From contig URLR01000083.1 of assembly GCA_900548815.1 (NCBI GenBank), positions 1 to 7,335 on the forward strand: DNA of 7,335 nt. The letters are read 5' to 3'. The first letter of the stretch is position 1; every line of letters starts with the position of its first letter. This document shows positions 1 to 6,382 of this stretch, piece by piece. The notes below the pieces were generated by a model. The model saw nothing but the letters and a program-made list of their open reading frames with translations. It was not told the origin of the DNA and did not search any database. The translations under genes and the position numbers were made by a program. This stretch comes from an uncultured Collinsella sp. (GTDB lineage Bacteria > Actinomycetota > Coriobacteriia > Coriobacteriales > Coriobacteriaceae).

Positions 1-32
1 CTCGTGGGCTCGGAGATGTGTATAAGAGACAG
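1..32 (+). other. Nextera (Tn5) sequencing adapter, 5' end
   Basis: This is not genomic DNA. Bases 14-32 are the 19-bp Tn5 mosaic end (AGATGTGTATAAGAGACAG), and bases 1-13 match the end of the Illumina Nextera read-2 (i7-side) adapter. Its reverse complement recurs at 7290-7321. Genomic sequence begins at 33. Translation through the adapter creates false N-termini, MYKRQ from 18 and MCIRDR from 16. Confidence 0.98.
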
Positions 33-545
33 GTCATCATCCTGCCCAATAACGGCAACATCCGCATGGCTGCCGAGGCCGCAGCCTCTGCCTGCACCGA
101 CAAGAAGGTCGCCGTCGTTCCCACCAAGACCGTCCCGCAGGCGTTCTCCGCGCTGTTCGCCGTCCTGCCCGATTCTGAGCTCGAGGACGCCGTTGCCGCC
201 ATGGTTGACGCCATCAGCGAGGTCCGCGATGGCGAGGTCACCCGCGCCGTGCGCGACTCCAGCGCATCTGATGGCTCGCCGATTCACTCCGGTGACGTCA
301 TGGGCATCATCGCCGGCTCAATCGACGTGGTCGGTTCCGACGTGAAGCAGGTCACGCTCGACTGCATCAACCGCATGCAGGAGGAAGAGGAAGGCGACAC
401 GCTGACGATTCTGGCCGGCGAGGAGCTGTCCGATGAGGCCTTCCAGGAGATCGTCGACGCCATCGAGGAGGCTCAGCCCGATCTGGAGATCGACGCCTAT
501 CGTGGCGAGCAGCCGCTCTATCCCGTGATCTTCTCGATTGAGTAG
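33..545 (+). CDS. fakA: Fatty acid kinase subunit FakA (DAK2/YloV family), C-terminal part
   Basis: This is the last 170 codons of a FakA-like protein; the full family is about 550 residues. FakA phosphorylates fatty acids held by a FakB (DegV-family) partner, and the acyl-phosphate enters phospholipid synthesis through PlsY and PlsX. The visible part is the conserved C-terminal domain. It starts at VIILPNNGNI, continues with PTKTVPQA (120-143) and the AVRD segment, and ends with YRGEQPLY (498-521) just before the C-terminus, as is typical of the family. The N-terminal nucleotide-binding DhaL/DAK2 domain lies off the contig, so catalytic residues cannot be checked. The frame stays open to the left only through adapter, and the ATG at 18 is adapter, not a start. 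The gene ends at TAG 543-545, 10 bases before recG, which suggests co-transcription. fakA upstream of recG is also the order in Bacillus (yloV, recG). Confidence 0.9.
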   Translation, partial: VIILPNNGNIRMAAEAAASACTDKKVAVVPTKTVPQAFSALFAVLPDSELEDAVAAMVDAISEVRDGEVTRAVRDSSASDGSPIHSGDVMGIIAGSIDVVGSDVKQVTLDCINRMQEEEEGDTLTILAGEELSDEAFQEIVDAIEEAQPDLEIDAYRGEQPLYPVIFSIE

Positions 546-555
546 GCAACTGCCC

Positions 556-2733
556 ATGTCCGAGCTGTGCTCCGTGCCGCGCGTCTCGGAGCGCTTTGCC
601 CAGAGCAATGCGCTCGACGAGGATATCGCGCGACTCAAATATGTTTCGGGTAAACGTGAGGAGGCCCTTCGCCGTCTGGGAATTCGGACGGTGGGGGACC
701 TCCTTCTCCATATCCCTCATCGATACCTGGACTTTACCCGTTCTTGGTCTATCGAGATGGCGCCCATCGGTACTGTGTGCACCATCATCGCCACGGTCGA
801 CCGTATCGTCCAAAAACAGCCGCGTCCGCGCATGCAGGTGACCGAGGTCTCACTCGTTGACGAGACGGGCGTGCTGCAGGTCGCCTTTTTCCGCCAGCCC
901 TGGATTGCCCAGCAGCTTAAGCAGGGCGACCGCCTGGCCGTGATGGGCAAGGTTGAGTTTGCCTACGGTTTTAAGCAGATGGCCTCTCCGCACTTTGAAA
1001 AGCTCGAGGAAGGGCGTGCTGCGGGTACCATTTTGCCGGTCCATTATGTGAGTGACGGCGTGAGCCAGGCGTGGATGCGCCGCATCGTAAGCGGCGCGCT
1101 CGAGGTCGTCGGCAATCCCTTCGACCCGATTCCCGCACGCTTGCGCGTCAAGCGCCGCCTGATGAGCAATGCCCGCGCGCTTCGATCGATCCACTTTCCA
1201 TCGAGTATGGCTGAGCGGGATATCGCGCGACGTCGCCTTGCTTATGAGGAGTGCCTTTACCTTCAGCTGGCGCTTCGCCTGCGCAACGATGGCGGCCTAG
1301 TCGATGTGGTGCCCTATGCCCACACCGCGGGCGAGCACCTGGCCGCACTCAAGCAAGCCCTTCCGTTTTCGCTGAGCGACGAGCAGCAGGCCGCATTCCA
1401 AGACATCCTGCATGACATGTGCGATGGCGGGCGCGTGATGAACCGTCTGCTGCTGGGCGATGTCGGTACCGGTAAGACCGCCGTTGCCGCCTGCGCGCTG
1501 GCTGTGGCTGCCGATAGCGGCACGCAGGCCTGCGTTATGGCGCCCACGGGCGTGCTGGCGCGCCAATATGCCGATAAGACCGGCCCTCTGCTCTCGCAGG
1601 CCGGCATGTCCTGGGCGCTTCTGACGGGCGCCACGCCGGCTGCAGAGCGCGAGCGCATCCATGCACAGCTGGAATCGGGCGAGCTTAACGTGCTCTTTGG
1701 CACCCACGCGGTGCTTTCGGATAACGTTGCGTTCAAGCATCTATCGCTCGTGGTCATCGATGAGCAGCACCGCTTTGGTGTGGGCCAGCGCAACGCCCTG
1801 CGTGCCAAGGGCCCGGGTGCCGACCTGCTCGTTCTGACGGCGACGCCGATTCCGCGCACGTTGGCGCTCTCGGTCTACGGCGACCTTGACACGAGCATCA
1901 TCCGCCATCGACCTGTTCCGGGAGCGGGCGTCACGACGCGCGTGCTCACCGAGTCGAGCCGCGACCTGGCCTACGGCGCCATTCGCGAGGCGCACGAAAA
2001 GGGCCAGCAGGCCTATGTGATTTGCCCACTCGTGGAGCCGAGTGACTCGGCCGATGAGCTGGAAGACGTGCCCGGTATCGCCCGCGACGACGAGGGCCGC
2101 GTGACCGTGCCCGTGCCGCTGCACGATACGGCAACCGAGCTCGAACGACTGCGTCTGGCGTTGCCGGGACTTACCATCGAGCGCCTTCACGGCCGCATGC
2201 CGGCGGGGGAGAAGGACCGCGTGATCGATGCCTTCAAGCGCGGCGAGATCGACGTGCTCGTATCGACCACGGTGGTCGAGGTGGGCGTCGACGTGCCCAA
2301 CGCCACCGTCATGGTCATCGAGAACGGTGAGCGCTTTGGCTTGGCGGCCCTGCACCAGCTGCGCGGTCGTGTGGGCCGCGGCAGCGTGTCGGGCACGTGC
2401 CTGGTCATGACGCACTCCAAGGGCAATGGCGGCGCCTCGGCGGCACAAGAACGTCTCCAGTCGCTCGAAAAGACCTCGGATGGCTTTACACTCGCCCAGA
2501 TGGACCTGCGTCTGCGCCATGAAGGCGAGATCCTGGGTTATCGCCAGCATGGTGGTGTGACCCTGCGCTTTGTCGACCTGGATGCCGACGAGGATCTTAT
2601 CGAATGGGCCCATTTGGACGCGGTCGAGCTCTTGCGGTATGCTTGCACCCTTGACTCCGTGGCGACGCGCCCCCTGCGCGATGCGGTCGCCATGCGATAT
2701 CGACACATTTTTAAGGAGGTCAGCGGAGGATGA
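556..2733 (+). CDS. recG: ATP-dependent DNA helicase RecG
   Basis: RecG is a superfamily 2 DNA translocase that reverses stalled replication forks and remodels branched DNA. From ATG 556 it has 725 residues, slightly longer than the E. coli protein (693). The N-terminus has the usual helical segment (LKYVSGKREEALRRLGI, then GDLLLHIPHRYLD), followed by the OB-fold wedge domain that binds the junction. The helicase motifs are all present: Walker A GDVGTGKT (301-308), Walker B DEQH (402-405) with RFGVGQR, motif III TATPIPRT (428-435), motif V around VSTTVVEVGVDVP (569-581), and motif VI plus the TRG region at LHQLRGRVGRG (599-609). An acidic insert after motif IV (EPSDSADELEDVPG) looks lineage-specific. 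A TTG at 538 in the same frame would overlap fakA. ATG 556 is preferred, although its Shine-Dalgarno site is weak (AGTAGG at 541-546). The stop overlaps the rsmD start. Confidence 0.97.
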   Translation: MSELCSVPRVSERFAQSNALDEDIARLKYVSGKREEALRRLGIRTVGDLLLHIPHRYLDFTRSWSIEMAPIGTVCTIIATVDRIVQKQPRPRMQVTEVSLVDETGVLQVAFFRQPWIAQQLKQGDRLAVMGKVEFAYGFKQMASPHFEKLEEGRAAGTILPVHYVSDGVSQAWMRRIVSGALEVVGNPFDPIPARLRVKRRLMSNARALRSIHFPSSMAERDIARRRLAYEECLYLQLALRLRNDGGLVDVVPYAHTAGEHLAALKQALPFSLSDEQQAAFQDILHDMCDGGRVMNRLLLGDVGTGKTAVAACALAVAADSGTQACVMAPTGVLARQYADKTGPLLSQAGMSWALLTGATPAAERERIHAQLESGELNVLFGTHAVLSDNVAFKHLSLVVIDEQHRFGVGQRNALRAKGPGADLLVLTATPIPRTLALSVYGDLDTSIIRHRPVPGAGVTTRVLTESSRDLAYGAIREAHEKGQQAYVICPLVEPSDSADELEDVPGIARDDEGRVTVPVPLHDTATELERLRLALPGLTIERLHGRMPAGEKDRVIDAFKRGEIDVLVSTTVVEVGVDVPNATVMVIENGERFGLAALHQLRGRVGRGSVSGTCLVMTHSKGNGGASAAQERLQSLEKTSDGFTLAQMDLRLRHEGEILGYRQHGGVTLRFVDLDADEDLIEWAHLDAVELLRYACTLDSVATRPLRDAVAMRYRHIFKEVSGG
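2713..2720 (+). promoter_or_regulatory. Strong ribosome binding site of rsmD inside recG
   Basis: AAGGAGGT is an almost full anti-Shine-Dalgarno match lying within the last codons of recG, nine bases before the rsmD ATG at 2730. With the ATGA start/stop overlap (2730-2733), it indicates translational coupling with independent strong initiation. Confidence 0.9.
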
Positions 2734-3374
2734 GAATCATCGGCGGCGAATGGCGCGGTCGTAAGATCGAGGAGCCCCGTGGTCGCGATGTCACCCGCCC
2801 CACGACTGATCGCGTGCGCGAGGCGTGCGCATCTATGGTCATGTCGGCATTCGATTTCGATTTGGACGAGGTTCGTGTGCTGGACGCCTTTGGCGGCTCC
2901 GGTGCCTTAGGTATCGAGATGCTCTCTCGTGGGGCCCGCTCGCTCACGACGTTTGAGATCGATCGCAACGCCGCGCGGCTCATTACCAAGAATATCGAGT
3001 CGCTCTGCCGTGACCGCGCGCGTTGGCGCGTGGTCACGGGCGACATGCTGGCGAGCGCCTCGCGCGGCCGCGTGCCGGGTGGTCCCTTCGACTTGGTCCT
3101 GCTCGACCCGCCCTACGCATTTGGCGCCGAGCCGGTCGAGGAGCTGCTGCAGAATCTTGCCCAGCAGGGCCTGCTGACATCAGGTGCCTATGCCCTGTTT
3201 GAGCATGACGCCGCCGACGCGGGCGCGCATCCGGCCGGCTTTGAGACCGTGCGCGAGAAGCGCTATGGCATCACTTCGGTCGACCTGCTGCGCTGGGCCG
3301 GCGATAGCAAGGACGGCGGCACTGATGCTAACGAAAATGACGAGGCAGTATCCCCGGAGGACGCCCATGAGTGA
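2730..3374 (+). CDS. rsmD: 16S rRNA (guanine966-N2)-methyltransferase RsmD
   Basis: RsmD transfers a methyl group from S-adenosylmethionine to N2 of G966 in 16S rRNA during small-subunit assembly. The 214-residue protein starts with the family signature MRIIGGEWRGRKI and the TRPTTDRVREA segment. The SAM-binding motif I is LDAFGGSGALGIE (51-63); the more usual form is LDLFAGSG. The catalytic motif IV is DPPY (126-129). The conserved REKRYGITSVDLLRW segment closes the fold. After it comes an acidic, probably disordered tail of about 25 residues rich in Asp, Glu and Asn, absent from compact homologues such as the 198-residue E. coli protein. The DNA for the tail carries the coaD ribosome binding site (GGAGG, 3356-3360), and the gene overlaps coaD by eight bases. 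The rsmD-coaD pairing is widespread in bacteria. Confidence 0.95.
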   Translation: MRIIGGEWRGRKIEEPRGRDVTRPTTDRVREACASMVMSAFDFDLDEVRVLDAFGGSGALGIEMLSRGARSLTTFEIDRNAARLITKNIESLCRDRARWRVVTGDMLASASRGRVPGGPFDLVLLDPPYAFGAEPVEELLQNLAQQGLLTSGAYALFEHDAADAGAHPAGFETVREKRYGITSVDLLRWAGDSKDGGTDANENDEAVSPEDAHE

Positions 3375-3864
3375 CACTATTAATCGCGTGATCGTCCCGG
3401 GCACCTTCGATCCCATCACGTTTGGCCATATCGATGTGATCCGCCGTGCCCGCCGCATCTTTCCCAGCGTGATCGTCGCTGTTGCTGAGTCGCAAGGTAA
3501 AAACGGTGTAGGTACCACGTTTATGCTCGATGAGCGCGTGGCGCTGGCCCGCGAGGCGCTCGGCGATATCGACGGCGTCGAGGTCCTGCCCTTTACCGGC
3601 CTCTTGGTCGACTTCGCTCGTGAGCAGGGGGCGGGGGCCGTGGTCAAGGGTCTGCGCGCCATGACCGACTTTGAGTATGAGCTGCAGCAGGCCGACCTTA
3701 ACTATCGCCTGGATAGCGAGCTGGAGTCCATCTTTGTCATGAGTGCGCCGCAGTACGGCTATATCTCGAGCTCGGTCGTTCGCCAGATCGCCTCGCTCGG
3801 CAGCGATGTATCGACGTTTGTCCCGTCCAACGTGGTCGAAGCGCTCAAACATCGCTTTTCGTGA
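3367..3864 (+). CDS. coaD: Phosphopantetheine adenylyltransferase CoaD
   Basis: CoaD catalyses the penultimate step of coenzyme A synthesis, 4'-phosphopantetheine plus ATP to dephospho-CoA and pyrophosphate, in the cytosol. The product has 165 residues, the normal family size. The nucleotidyltransferase signature is PGTFDPITFGHIDVI (11-25), containing the (T/H)xGH ATP-binding motif as TFGH (18-21). Further marks are KGLRAMTDFEYELQQADLN from residue 94, where many homologues have RGLR, and YGYISSSVVRQIA (130-142), the second ATP-contact motif. The start at 3367 is chosen because GGAGG (3356-3360) lies six bases upstream and the signature then sits at its usual place. The in-frame ATG at 3184 would add 61 unrelated residues. 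The gene overlaps the end of rsmD. CoA is also the source of the phosphopantetheine arm that activates the ACP encoded downstream. Confidence 0.97.
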   Translation: MSDTINRVIVPGTFDPITFGHIDVIRRARRIFPSVIVAVAESQGKNGVGTTFMLDERVALAREALGDIDGVEVLPFTGLLVDFAREQGAGAVVKGLRAMTDFEYELQQADLNYRLDSELESIFVMSAPQYGYISSSVVRQIASLGSDVSTFVPSNVVEALKHRFS

Positions 3865-3888
3865 CGTTTCTTATTGCCTGGTGGCATG

Positions 3889-3897
3889 TGGTAAACT
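3889..3897 (+). promoter_or_regulatory. Putative extended -10 promoter before the SepIVA-like gene
   Basis: TGGTAAACT reads as an extended -10 (TG, one base, TAAACT) in the 68-base AT-richer gap after coaD. It lies 36 bases before the chosen start at 3933. No good -35 sits at 16-18 bases; TTGCCT (3874-3879) is only 12 bases away. The same GGTAnnnT form recurs before rpmF, plsX and acpP. Confidence 0.5.
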
Positions 3898-3920
3898 AGC
3901 ACGATGATATGTTACCTATG

Positions 3921-3927
3921 AAAGGAG
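3921..3927 (+). promoter_or_regulatory. Ribosome binding site that decides the start at 3933
   Basis: AAAGGAG lies five bases before ATG 3933. The upstream in-frame ATG at 3909 has no purine-rich site and would place this Shine-Dalgarno sequence inside the coding region, so the eight extra residues (MLPMKGDR) are probably not translated. Confidence 0.8.
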
Positions 3928-3932
3928 ACCGG

Positions 3933-4430
3933 ATGCCGGGCGAGAATTTTCCTGGCGATAGGATCGTCAGCTTGGTCGATGAGCTCGAAGGGCTGATCGA
4001 GGAAGCCAAGCCGCCTTTCGGCAAGAACGCTCAGTTCAAGGTCATCGACGCCGACGTGTTCTTCAACATCCTCGACGAGATCCGCATGAGCTATCCCGAG
4101 GAGTGGCAGAAGTCCCGCCGTATCCTTAAGGAGCGCGAGGAGCTTATGGCTTCCGCCGCCGCTCAGGCCGATTCCATCATCGCCGATGCTCAGCAGCAGG
4201 CCCTCACTATTGCCGGTGAGCAGGAGATCGTCCGCCTTGCGCAGCAGCAGGCCGACGACATCCGCGATCGTGCCCAGCAGTACGAGCGCGAGACGCGTTA
4301 TGCTGCCGAGGACTACGCAGAGCAGGTCTTTACGCACCTGGAGGAGAACCTCAAGAGCCTGACCGGCACCGTTACCCGTTGCCGTCAGCAGCTCAACGAG
4401 GGTGCCGCCCAACAGAACGGTCAGTGGTAA
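3933..4430 (+). CDS. DivIVA-like coiled-coil protein, probable SepIVA homologue
   Basis: This 165-residue soluble protein has no signal peptide or membrane segment. Residues about 8-50 form a conserved head (RIVSLVDELEGLIEEAK, then FKVIDADVFFNILDEIRMSYPEEW). From about 55 to 155 it is a long charged coiled coil with Ala/Gln heptads (RRILKEREELMASAAAQAD, then IVRLAQQQADDIRDRAQ). The pattern 'LDELR..LPEE..AR.I..ER..L...A..EA' matches, from memory, the mycobacterial DivIVA-domain protein SepIVA (Rv2927c), which acts in septation and peri-septal envelope growth. There too it sits next to the DUF177 gene and rnc. Automated pipelines often label such proteins ATP synthase subunit B-like because of the coiled coil; the lack of a membrane anchor argues against that. 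ATG 3933 is preferred over 3909 because AAAGGAG (3921-3927) lies five bases upstream. The stop overlaps the yceD start by one base (TAATG). The family assignment is inferred from pattern and context. Confidence 0.72.
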   Translation: MPGENFPGDRIVSLVDELEGLIEEAKPPFGKNAQFKVIDADVFFNILDEIRMSYPEEWQKSRRILKEREELMASAAAQADSIIADAQQQALTIAGEQEIVRLAQQQADDIRDRAQQYERETRYAAEDYAEQVFTHLEENLKSLTGTVTRCRQQLNEGAAQQNGQW

Positions 4431-4984
4431 TGGCTGAGTTCCCGAGCGTTACCGTCGATCTTTCCGAGCAGCTCGAGTTTCCCGGAGATTCGTATCCGCT
4501 GACCGGTAAGGTCGATGTCTCCACCTACACGGTGGGCGAGAAGGAGTACCAGCTTCAGGACGGCATCGACTACGACGTTGTCTTTACCAATGTCGGTACC
4601 GGTGTCTTGCTCACGGGCATGGTCCGCGCGCACGCCACCGGCGAGTGCGACCGTTGCCTGGAGCCCGCCTCGTTTGATATCGCCGGCGAGATCGAGGAGT
4701 TCTACCTCTTTGAGGAACCCGAGGATCCCGAGGCCTACGAGGACGGCTACGAGCTCCTGGGTGAGGACCGCATCGTCGATCTGGGTGAGCCCATCAATGA
4801 CGCGGTCGTTATGGACACCCCGTTTGTGGTGCTCTGCAAGCCCGATTGCCGCGGTCTGTGCCCCACTTGCGGCTGCAATCTCAACGTCGAGCAATGCGAT
4901 TGCGCCGCCCAGGCAGAGGCAGAATGGGCCGCTGCCACGGAAAATCCATTTGCAGCATTGAAGAATCTCAAGCTTGATGAGTAA
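4430..4984 (+). CDS. yceD: YceD/DUF177 family protein with Cys-rich metal-binding motif
   Basis: This 184-residue DUF177 (YceD) protein belongs to a family found next to rpmF across bacteria and linked, in published work on E. coli and plastids, to 23S rRNA accumulation; its molecular activity is not settled. It has an N-terminal beta-rich region, a CDRC motif (Cys73, Cys76), a very acidic stretch (about 85-110, EEPEDPEAYEDGYE) and the family signature CKPDCRGLCPTCGCNLN (136-152), with Cys136, 140, 144, 147 and 149. Two more cysteines follow at 156 and 158. This cluster probably binds zinc. It ends with the expected NPFAALKNL segment. The start overlaps the preceding stop (TAATG) with little Shine-Dalgarno of its own, so translation is probably coupled. 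The rpmF promoter begins directly after its stop. Confidence 0.92.
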   Translation: MAEFPSVTVDLSEQLEFPGDSYPLTGKVDVSTYTVGEKEYQLQDGIDYDVVFTNVGTGVLLTGMVRAHATGECDRCLEPASFDIAGEIEEFYLFEEPEDPEAYEDGYELLGEDRIVDLGEPINDAVVMDTPFVVLCKPDCRGLCPTCGCNLNVEQCDCAAQAEAEWAAATENPFAALKNLKLDE

Positions 4985-4987
4985 AAC

Positions 4988-4998
4988 TGTGGTAGTAT
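4988..4998 (+). promoter_or_regulatory. Putative extended -10 promoter of rpmF
   Basis: TGTGGTAGTAT contains an extended -10 (TG, one base, TAGTAT at 4993-4998) four bases after the yceD stop and 50 bases before the rpmF ATG. It shares TGTGGTA with the element at 3887-3893. TTGATG (4974-4979) is only 13 bases upstream, so the -35 is weak or absent. Confidence 0.5.
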
Positions 4999-5048
4999 CG
5001 CTACTTGCGCGTAATCGCCACACTGGATAGTTCATAAGGAAGGTCACT

Positions 5049-5228
5049 ATGCCCGTACCTAAACAAAAGCAGGGTCGTATCCGCACTCACACCCGTCGTT
5101 CCGCCAACATGAAGATCTCGGCTGCGGCTCAGTCCACGTGTCCCCGTTGCGGCGCTGTCAAGCTTCCGCACCACGTGTGCCCCAGCTGCGGTTTCTACAA
5201 GGACCGCGAGGTTATCGTTACCGAGTAA
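5049..5228 (+). CDS. rpmF: 50S ribosomal protein L32
   Basis: L32 is a small zinc-ribbon protein of the large ribosomal subunit. The 59-residue product begins MPVPKQKQGRIRTHTRRS, the standard basic L32 N-terminus (V/A-P-K-x-K). It contains two CxxC knuckles, CPRC (31-34) and CPSC (44-47), separated by GAVKLPHHV, so this is the zinc-binding (C+) form. It ends with GFYKDREVIVTE, equivalent to the 'CG.Y..R.V' end of the family. AAGGA (5036-5040) lies eight bases before ATG 5049. The gene is easily missed because it is under 60 codons. yceD-rpmF-plsX is a conserved neighbourhood in many bacteria. Here a terminator follows, so rpmF may be separated transcriptionally from plsX. Confidence 0.96.
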   Translation: MPVPKQKQGRIRTHTRRSANMKISAAAQSTCPRCGAVKLPHHVCPSCGFYKDREVIVTE

Positions 5229-5231
5229 CGG

Positions 5232-5237
5232 TATACT
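5232..5237 (+). promoter_or_regulatory. Putative -10 box of the plsX leader
   Basis: TATACT within GGTATACT is a near-consensus -10, four bases after the rpmF stop. Transcription would start near 5244, giving a leader of about 70 bases before plsX. No convincing -35 sits at the usual spacing; TTATCG at 5212-5217 is 14 bases away. It is the third GGTAnnnT element in the window. Confidence 0.5.
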
Positions 5238-5251
5238 CTGGATGCGATGCC

Positions 5252-5265
5252 GTTCCAAATGGAAC
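5252..5265 (+). repeat. Inverted repeat in the plsX leader
   Basis: GTTCCA and TGGAAC flank an AA centre. It can form a five-pair RNA hairpin (GTTCC, loop AAAT, GGAAC) or serve as a small two-fold DNA site, about 8-22 bases after the predicted transcription start and just before the terminator. Confidence 0.5.
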
Positions 5266-5269
5266 CACA

Positions 5270-5298
5270 ATGGCCGGCTCAATGAGTCGGCCATTTTT
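5270..5298 (+). terminator. Intrinsic terminator (possible attenuator) between rpmF and plsX
   Basis: ATGGCCGGCTC (5270-5280) pairs with GAGTCGGCCAT (5284-5294) across an AAT loop, giving eleven pairs with one G-U. TTTT (5295-5298) follows. This is a textbook rho-independent terminator. It ends 17 bases before the plsX ATG, and the only good -10 nearby lies upstream of it, so plsX transcripts probably have to read through it. It may simply end the rpmF transcript or act as an attenuator. Confidence 0.88.
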
Positions 5299-5302
5299 GT
5301 AT

Positions 5303-5308
5303 AAGGAG
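5303..5308 (+). promoter_or_regulatory. Ribosome binding site that decides the plsX start
   Basis: AAGGAG lies seven bases before ATG 5316 but only one base before the in-frame ATG at 5310. Spacing therefore selects 5316 (MSNVRV) over 5310 (MYMSNVRV). It follows the terminator T-run directly. Confidence 0.85.
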
Positions 5309-5315
5309 CATGTAT

Positions 5316-6335
5316 ATGAGTAACGTTCGCGTTTGTGTAGACGTTGTGGGCGGAGACGAGAAACCTCAGGTCGTTCTCGATGGTATCGAGGCTGCGCTTG
5401 CCGCCGATCCCGATATCGAGGTCTTGGCAGCTGGCCCCGCCGAAATCGTCAATCCCTTTGCCGCCTCCCATGCGCGCGTCGAGGCCCTGGAGGCACCCGA
5501 CGTTATCGCCATGGATGACGATCCCATTCGCGCCGTGATGACCAAGCGTAAGTCGTCGATCGTGCTTTCTTGCCGCGCCATTAAGAAGGGCAACGCGGAT
5601 GCGTTCTTCTCCGCCGGCTCGACCGGTGCCATGACCGCCGCTGCCACCGCCTACGTGACGCCGTTTAGGTATCAGGCCGAAGGCAAGAAGCAGCCGGTGC
5701 GTCCGTGCCTCACCAATGCGTTGCCCAATCGCGCCGGCGGTCTGACGGTGCTGTGCGACATGGGTGCCAACCCCGATGTCGAGGTTGACGATATGGTGCG
5801 TTTTGCTCAGATGGGTAGCGCCTATGCCCGCGTCGTCCTGGGCATCGAGCATCCCCGCGTGGGCCTGCTTGCCAACGGCACCGAGGACGAGAAGGGCTCC
5901 AACTTTACCAAGGCCTGCTTCCCGGCCATGAAAGCCGCCGTTCCCGGCTTTGTTGGTAACTGCGAGGGCACCGATCTTACGTCGGGCAATTTTGACGTCG
6001 TGGTCGCCGACGGCATGTCGGGCAACATCGCGCTCAAGGCCACCGAGGGCGCTGCCAAGTTTTTGCTGCAGGAACTCAAGGGTGCCTTTATGGCCTCGCT
6101 CGGCACCAAGATCGCCGCGCTGCTCATTAAAAAGCAGATGCGCGAGATTAAAGCCAAGCTTTCGGGCGACGCCAAGGGCGGCGCGATTCTTTTGGGCCTG
6201 CGCGGCGTGGTCCTGATCGGCCATGGTGCCACCTCGGTCGAGGCTGTTAAAAACGGTACGCTTGCGGCGGCCGAAGCCGTGCGCGCCGGGCTGGTCGAGA
6301 ATGTCGCCAACTCTATGGACGGTATCGTTTTATAA
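5316..6335 (+). CDS. plsX: Phosphate acyltransferase PlsX
   Basis: PlsX interconverts acyl-ACP plus phosphate and acyl-phosphate plus ACP. The acyl-phosphate is the substrate of the membrane enzyme PlsY, so PlsX starts phosphatidic acid synthesis. It is a peripheral, soluble enzyme. The 339-residue length is normal. Conserved blocks in order: VDVVGGDEKP near the N-terminus (usually DAMGGD), DDDPIRAVMTKRKSSIV, SAGSTGA (99-105), CDMGANPDVEVDDMVRFAQMGSAYA (given as a block), LLANGTEDEKGSN (usually LLNIGEE.KGN), NCEGTDL, DVVVADGMSGNIALKATEG and the C-terminal GGAILLGLRGVVLIGHG. The family is clear, though several positions are divergent. It is preceded by a terminator hairpin and followed by the acpP leader. 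Its acyl-phosphate pool is shared with FakA, encoded at the left end of the window. Confidence 0.96.
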   Translation: MSNVRVCVDVVGGDEKPQVVLDGIEAALAADPDIEVLAAGPAEIVNPFAASHARVEALEAPDVIAMDDDPIRAVMTKRKSSIVLSCRAIKKGNADAFFSAGSTGAMTAAATAYVTPFRYQAEGKKQPVRPCLTNALPNRAGGLTVLCDMGANPDVEVDDMVRFAQMGSAYARVVLGIEHPRVGLLANGTEDEKGSNFTKACFPAMKAAVPGFVGNCEGTDLTSGNFDVVVADGMSGNIALKATEGAAKFLLQELKGAFMASLGTKIAALLIKKQMREIKAKLSGDAKGGAILLGLRGVVLIGHGATSVEAVKNGTLAAAEAVRAGLVENVANSMDGIVL

Positions 6336-6382
6336 GAGCGAGTTAGAGTGCTGTTATGTGCTTCGCGGCGCACGTCGTGGGG

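Noticed and set aside
538..555. TTG at 538 as the recG start
   Set aside because: It would overlap fakA by eight bases and add MSRQLP with no homology; ATG 556 gives the usual N-terminus. Not excluded by the sequence alone.
1741..2706. 321-codon open frame on the minus strand inside recG
   Set aside because: It is opposite conserved helicase motifs, has no domain or start signal, and is a high-GC shadow frame.
3184..3366. Upstream in-frame ATG for coaD at 3184
   Set aside because: The added 61 residues lie in rsmD in another frame and resemble no CoaD; GGAGG at 3356-3360 points to 3367.
5242..5304. Possible 20-codon leader peptide before plsX (and a 12-codon one from 5247)
   Set aside because: There is no ribosome binding site, the first ATG lies at or before the predicted transcription start, and no run of regulatory codons is present.
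5001..6224. 407-codon open frame on the minus strand across rpmF and plsX
   Set aside because: It is antisense to two certain genes, with shadow-like composition (rich in His, Gly, Arg), no ribosome binding site and no recognisable domain; GC-rich third positions keep antisense frames open.
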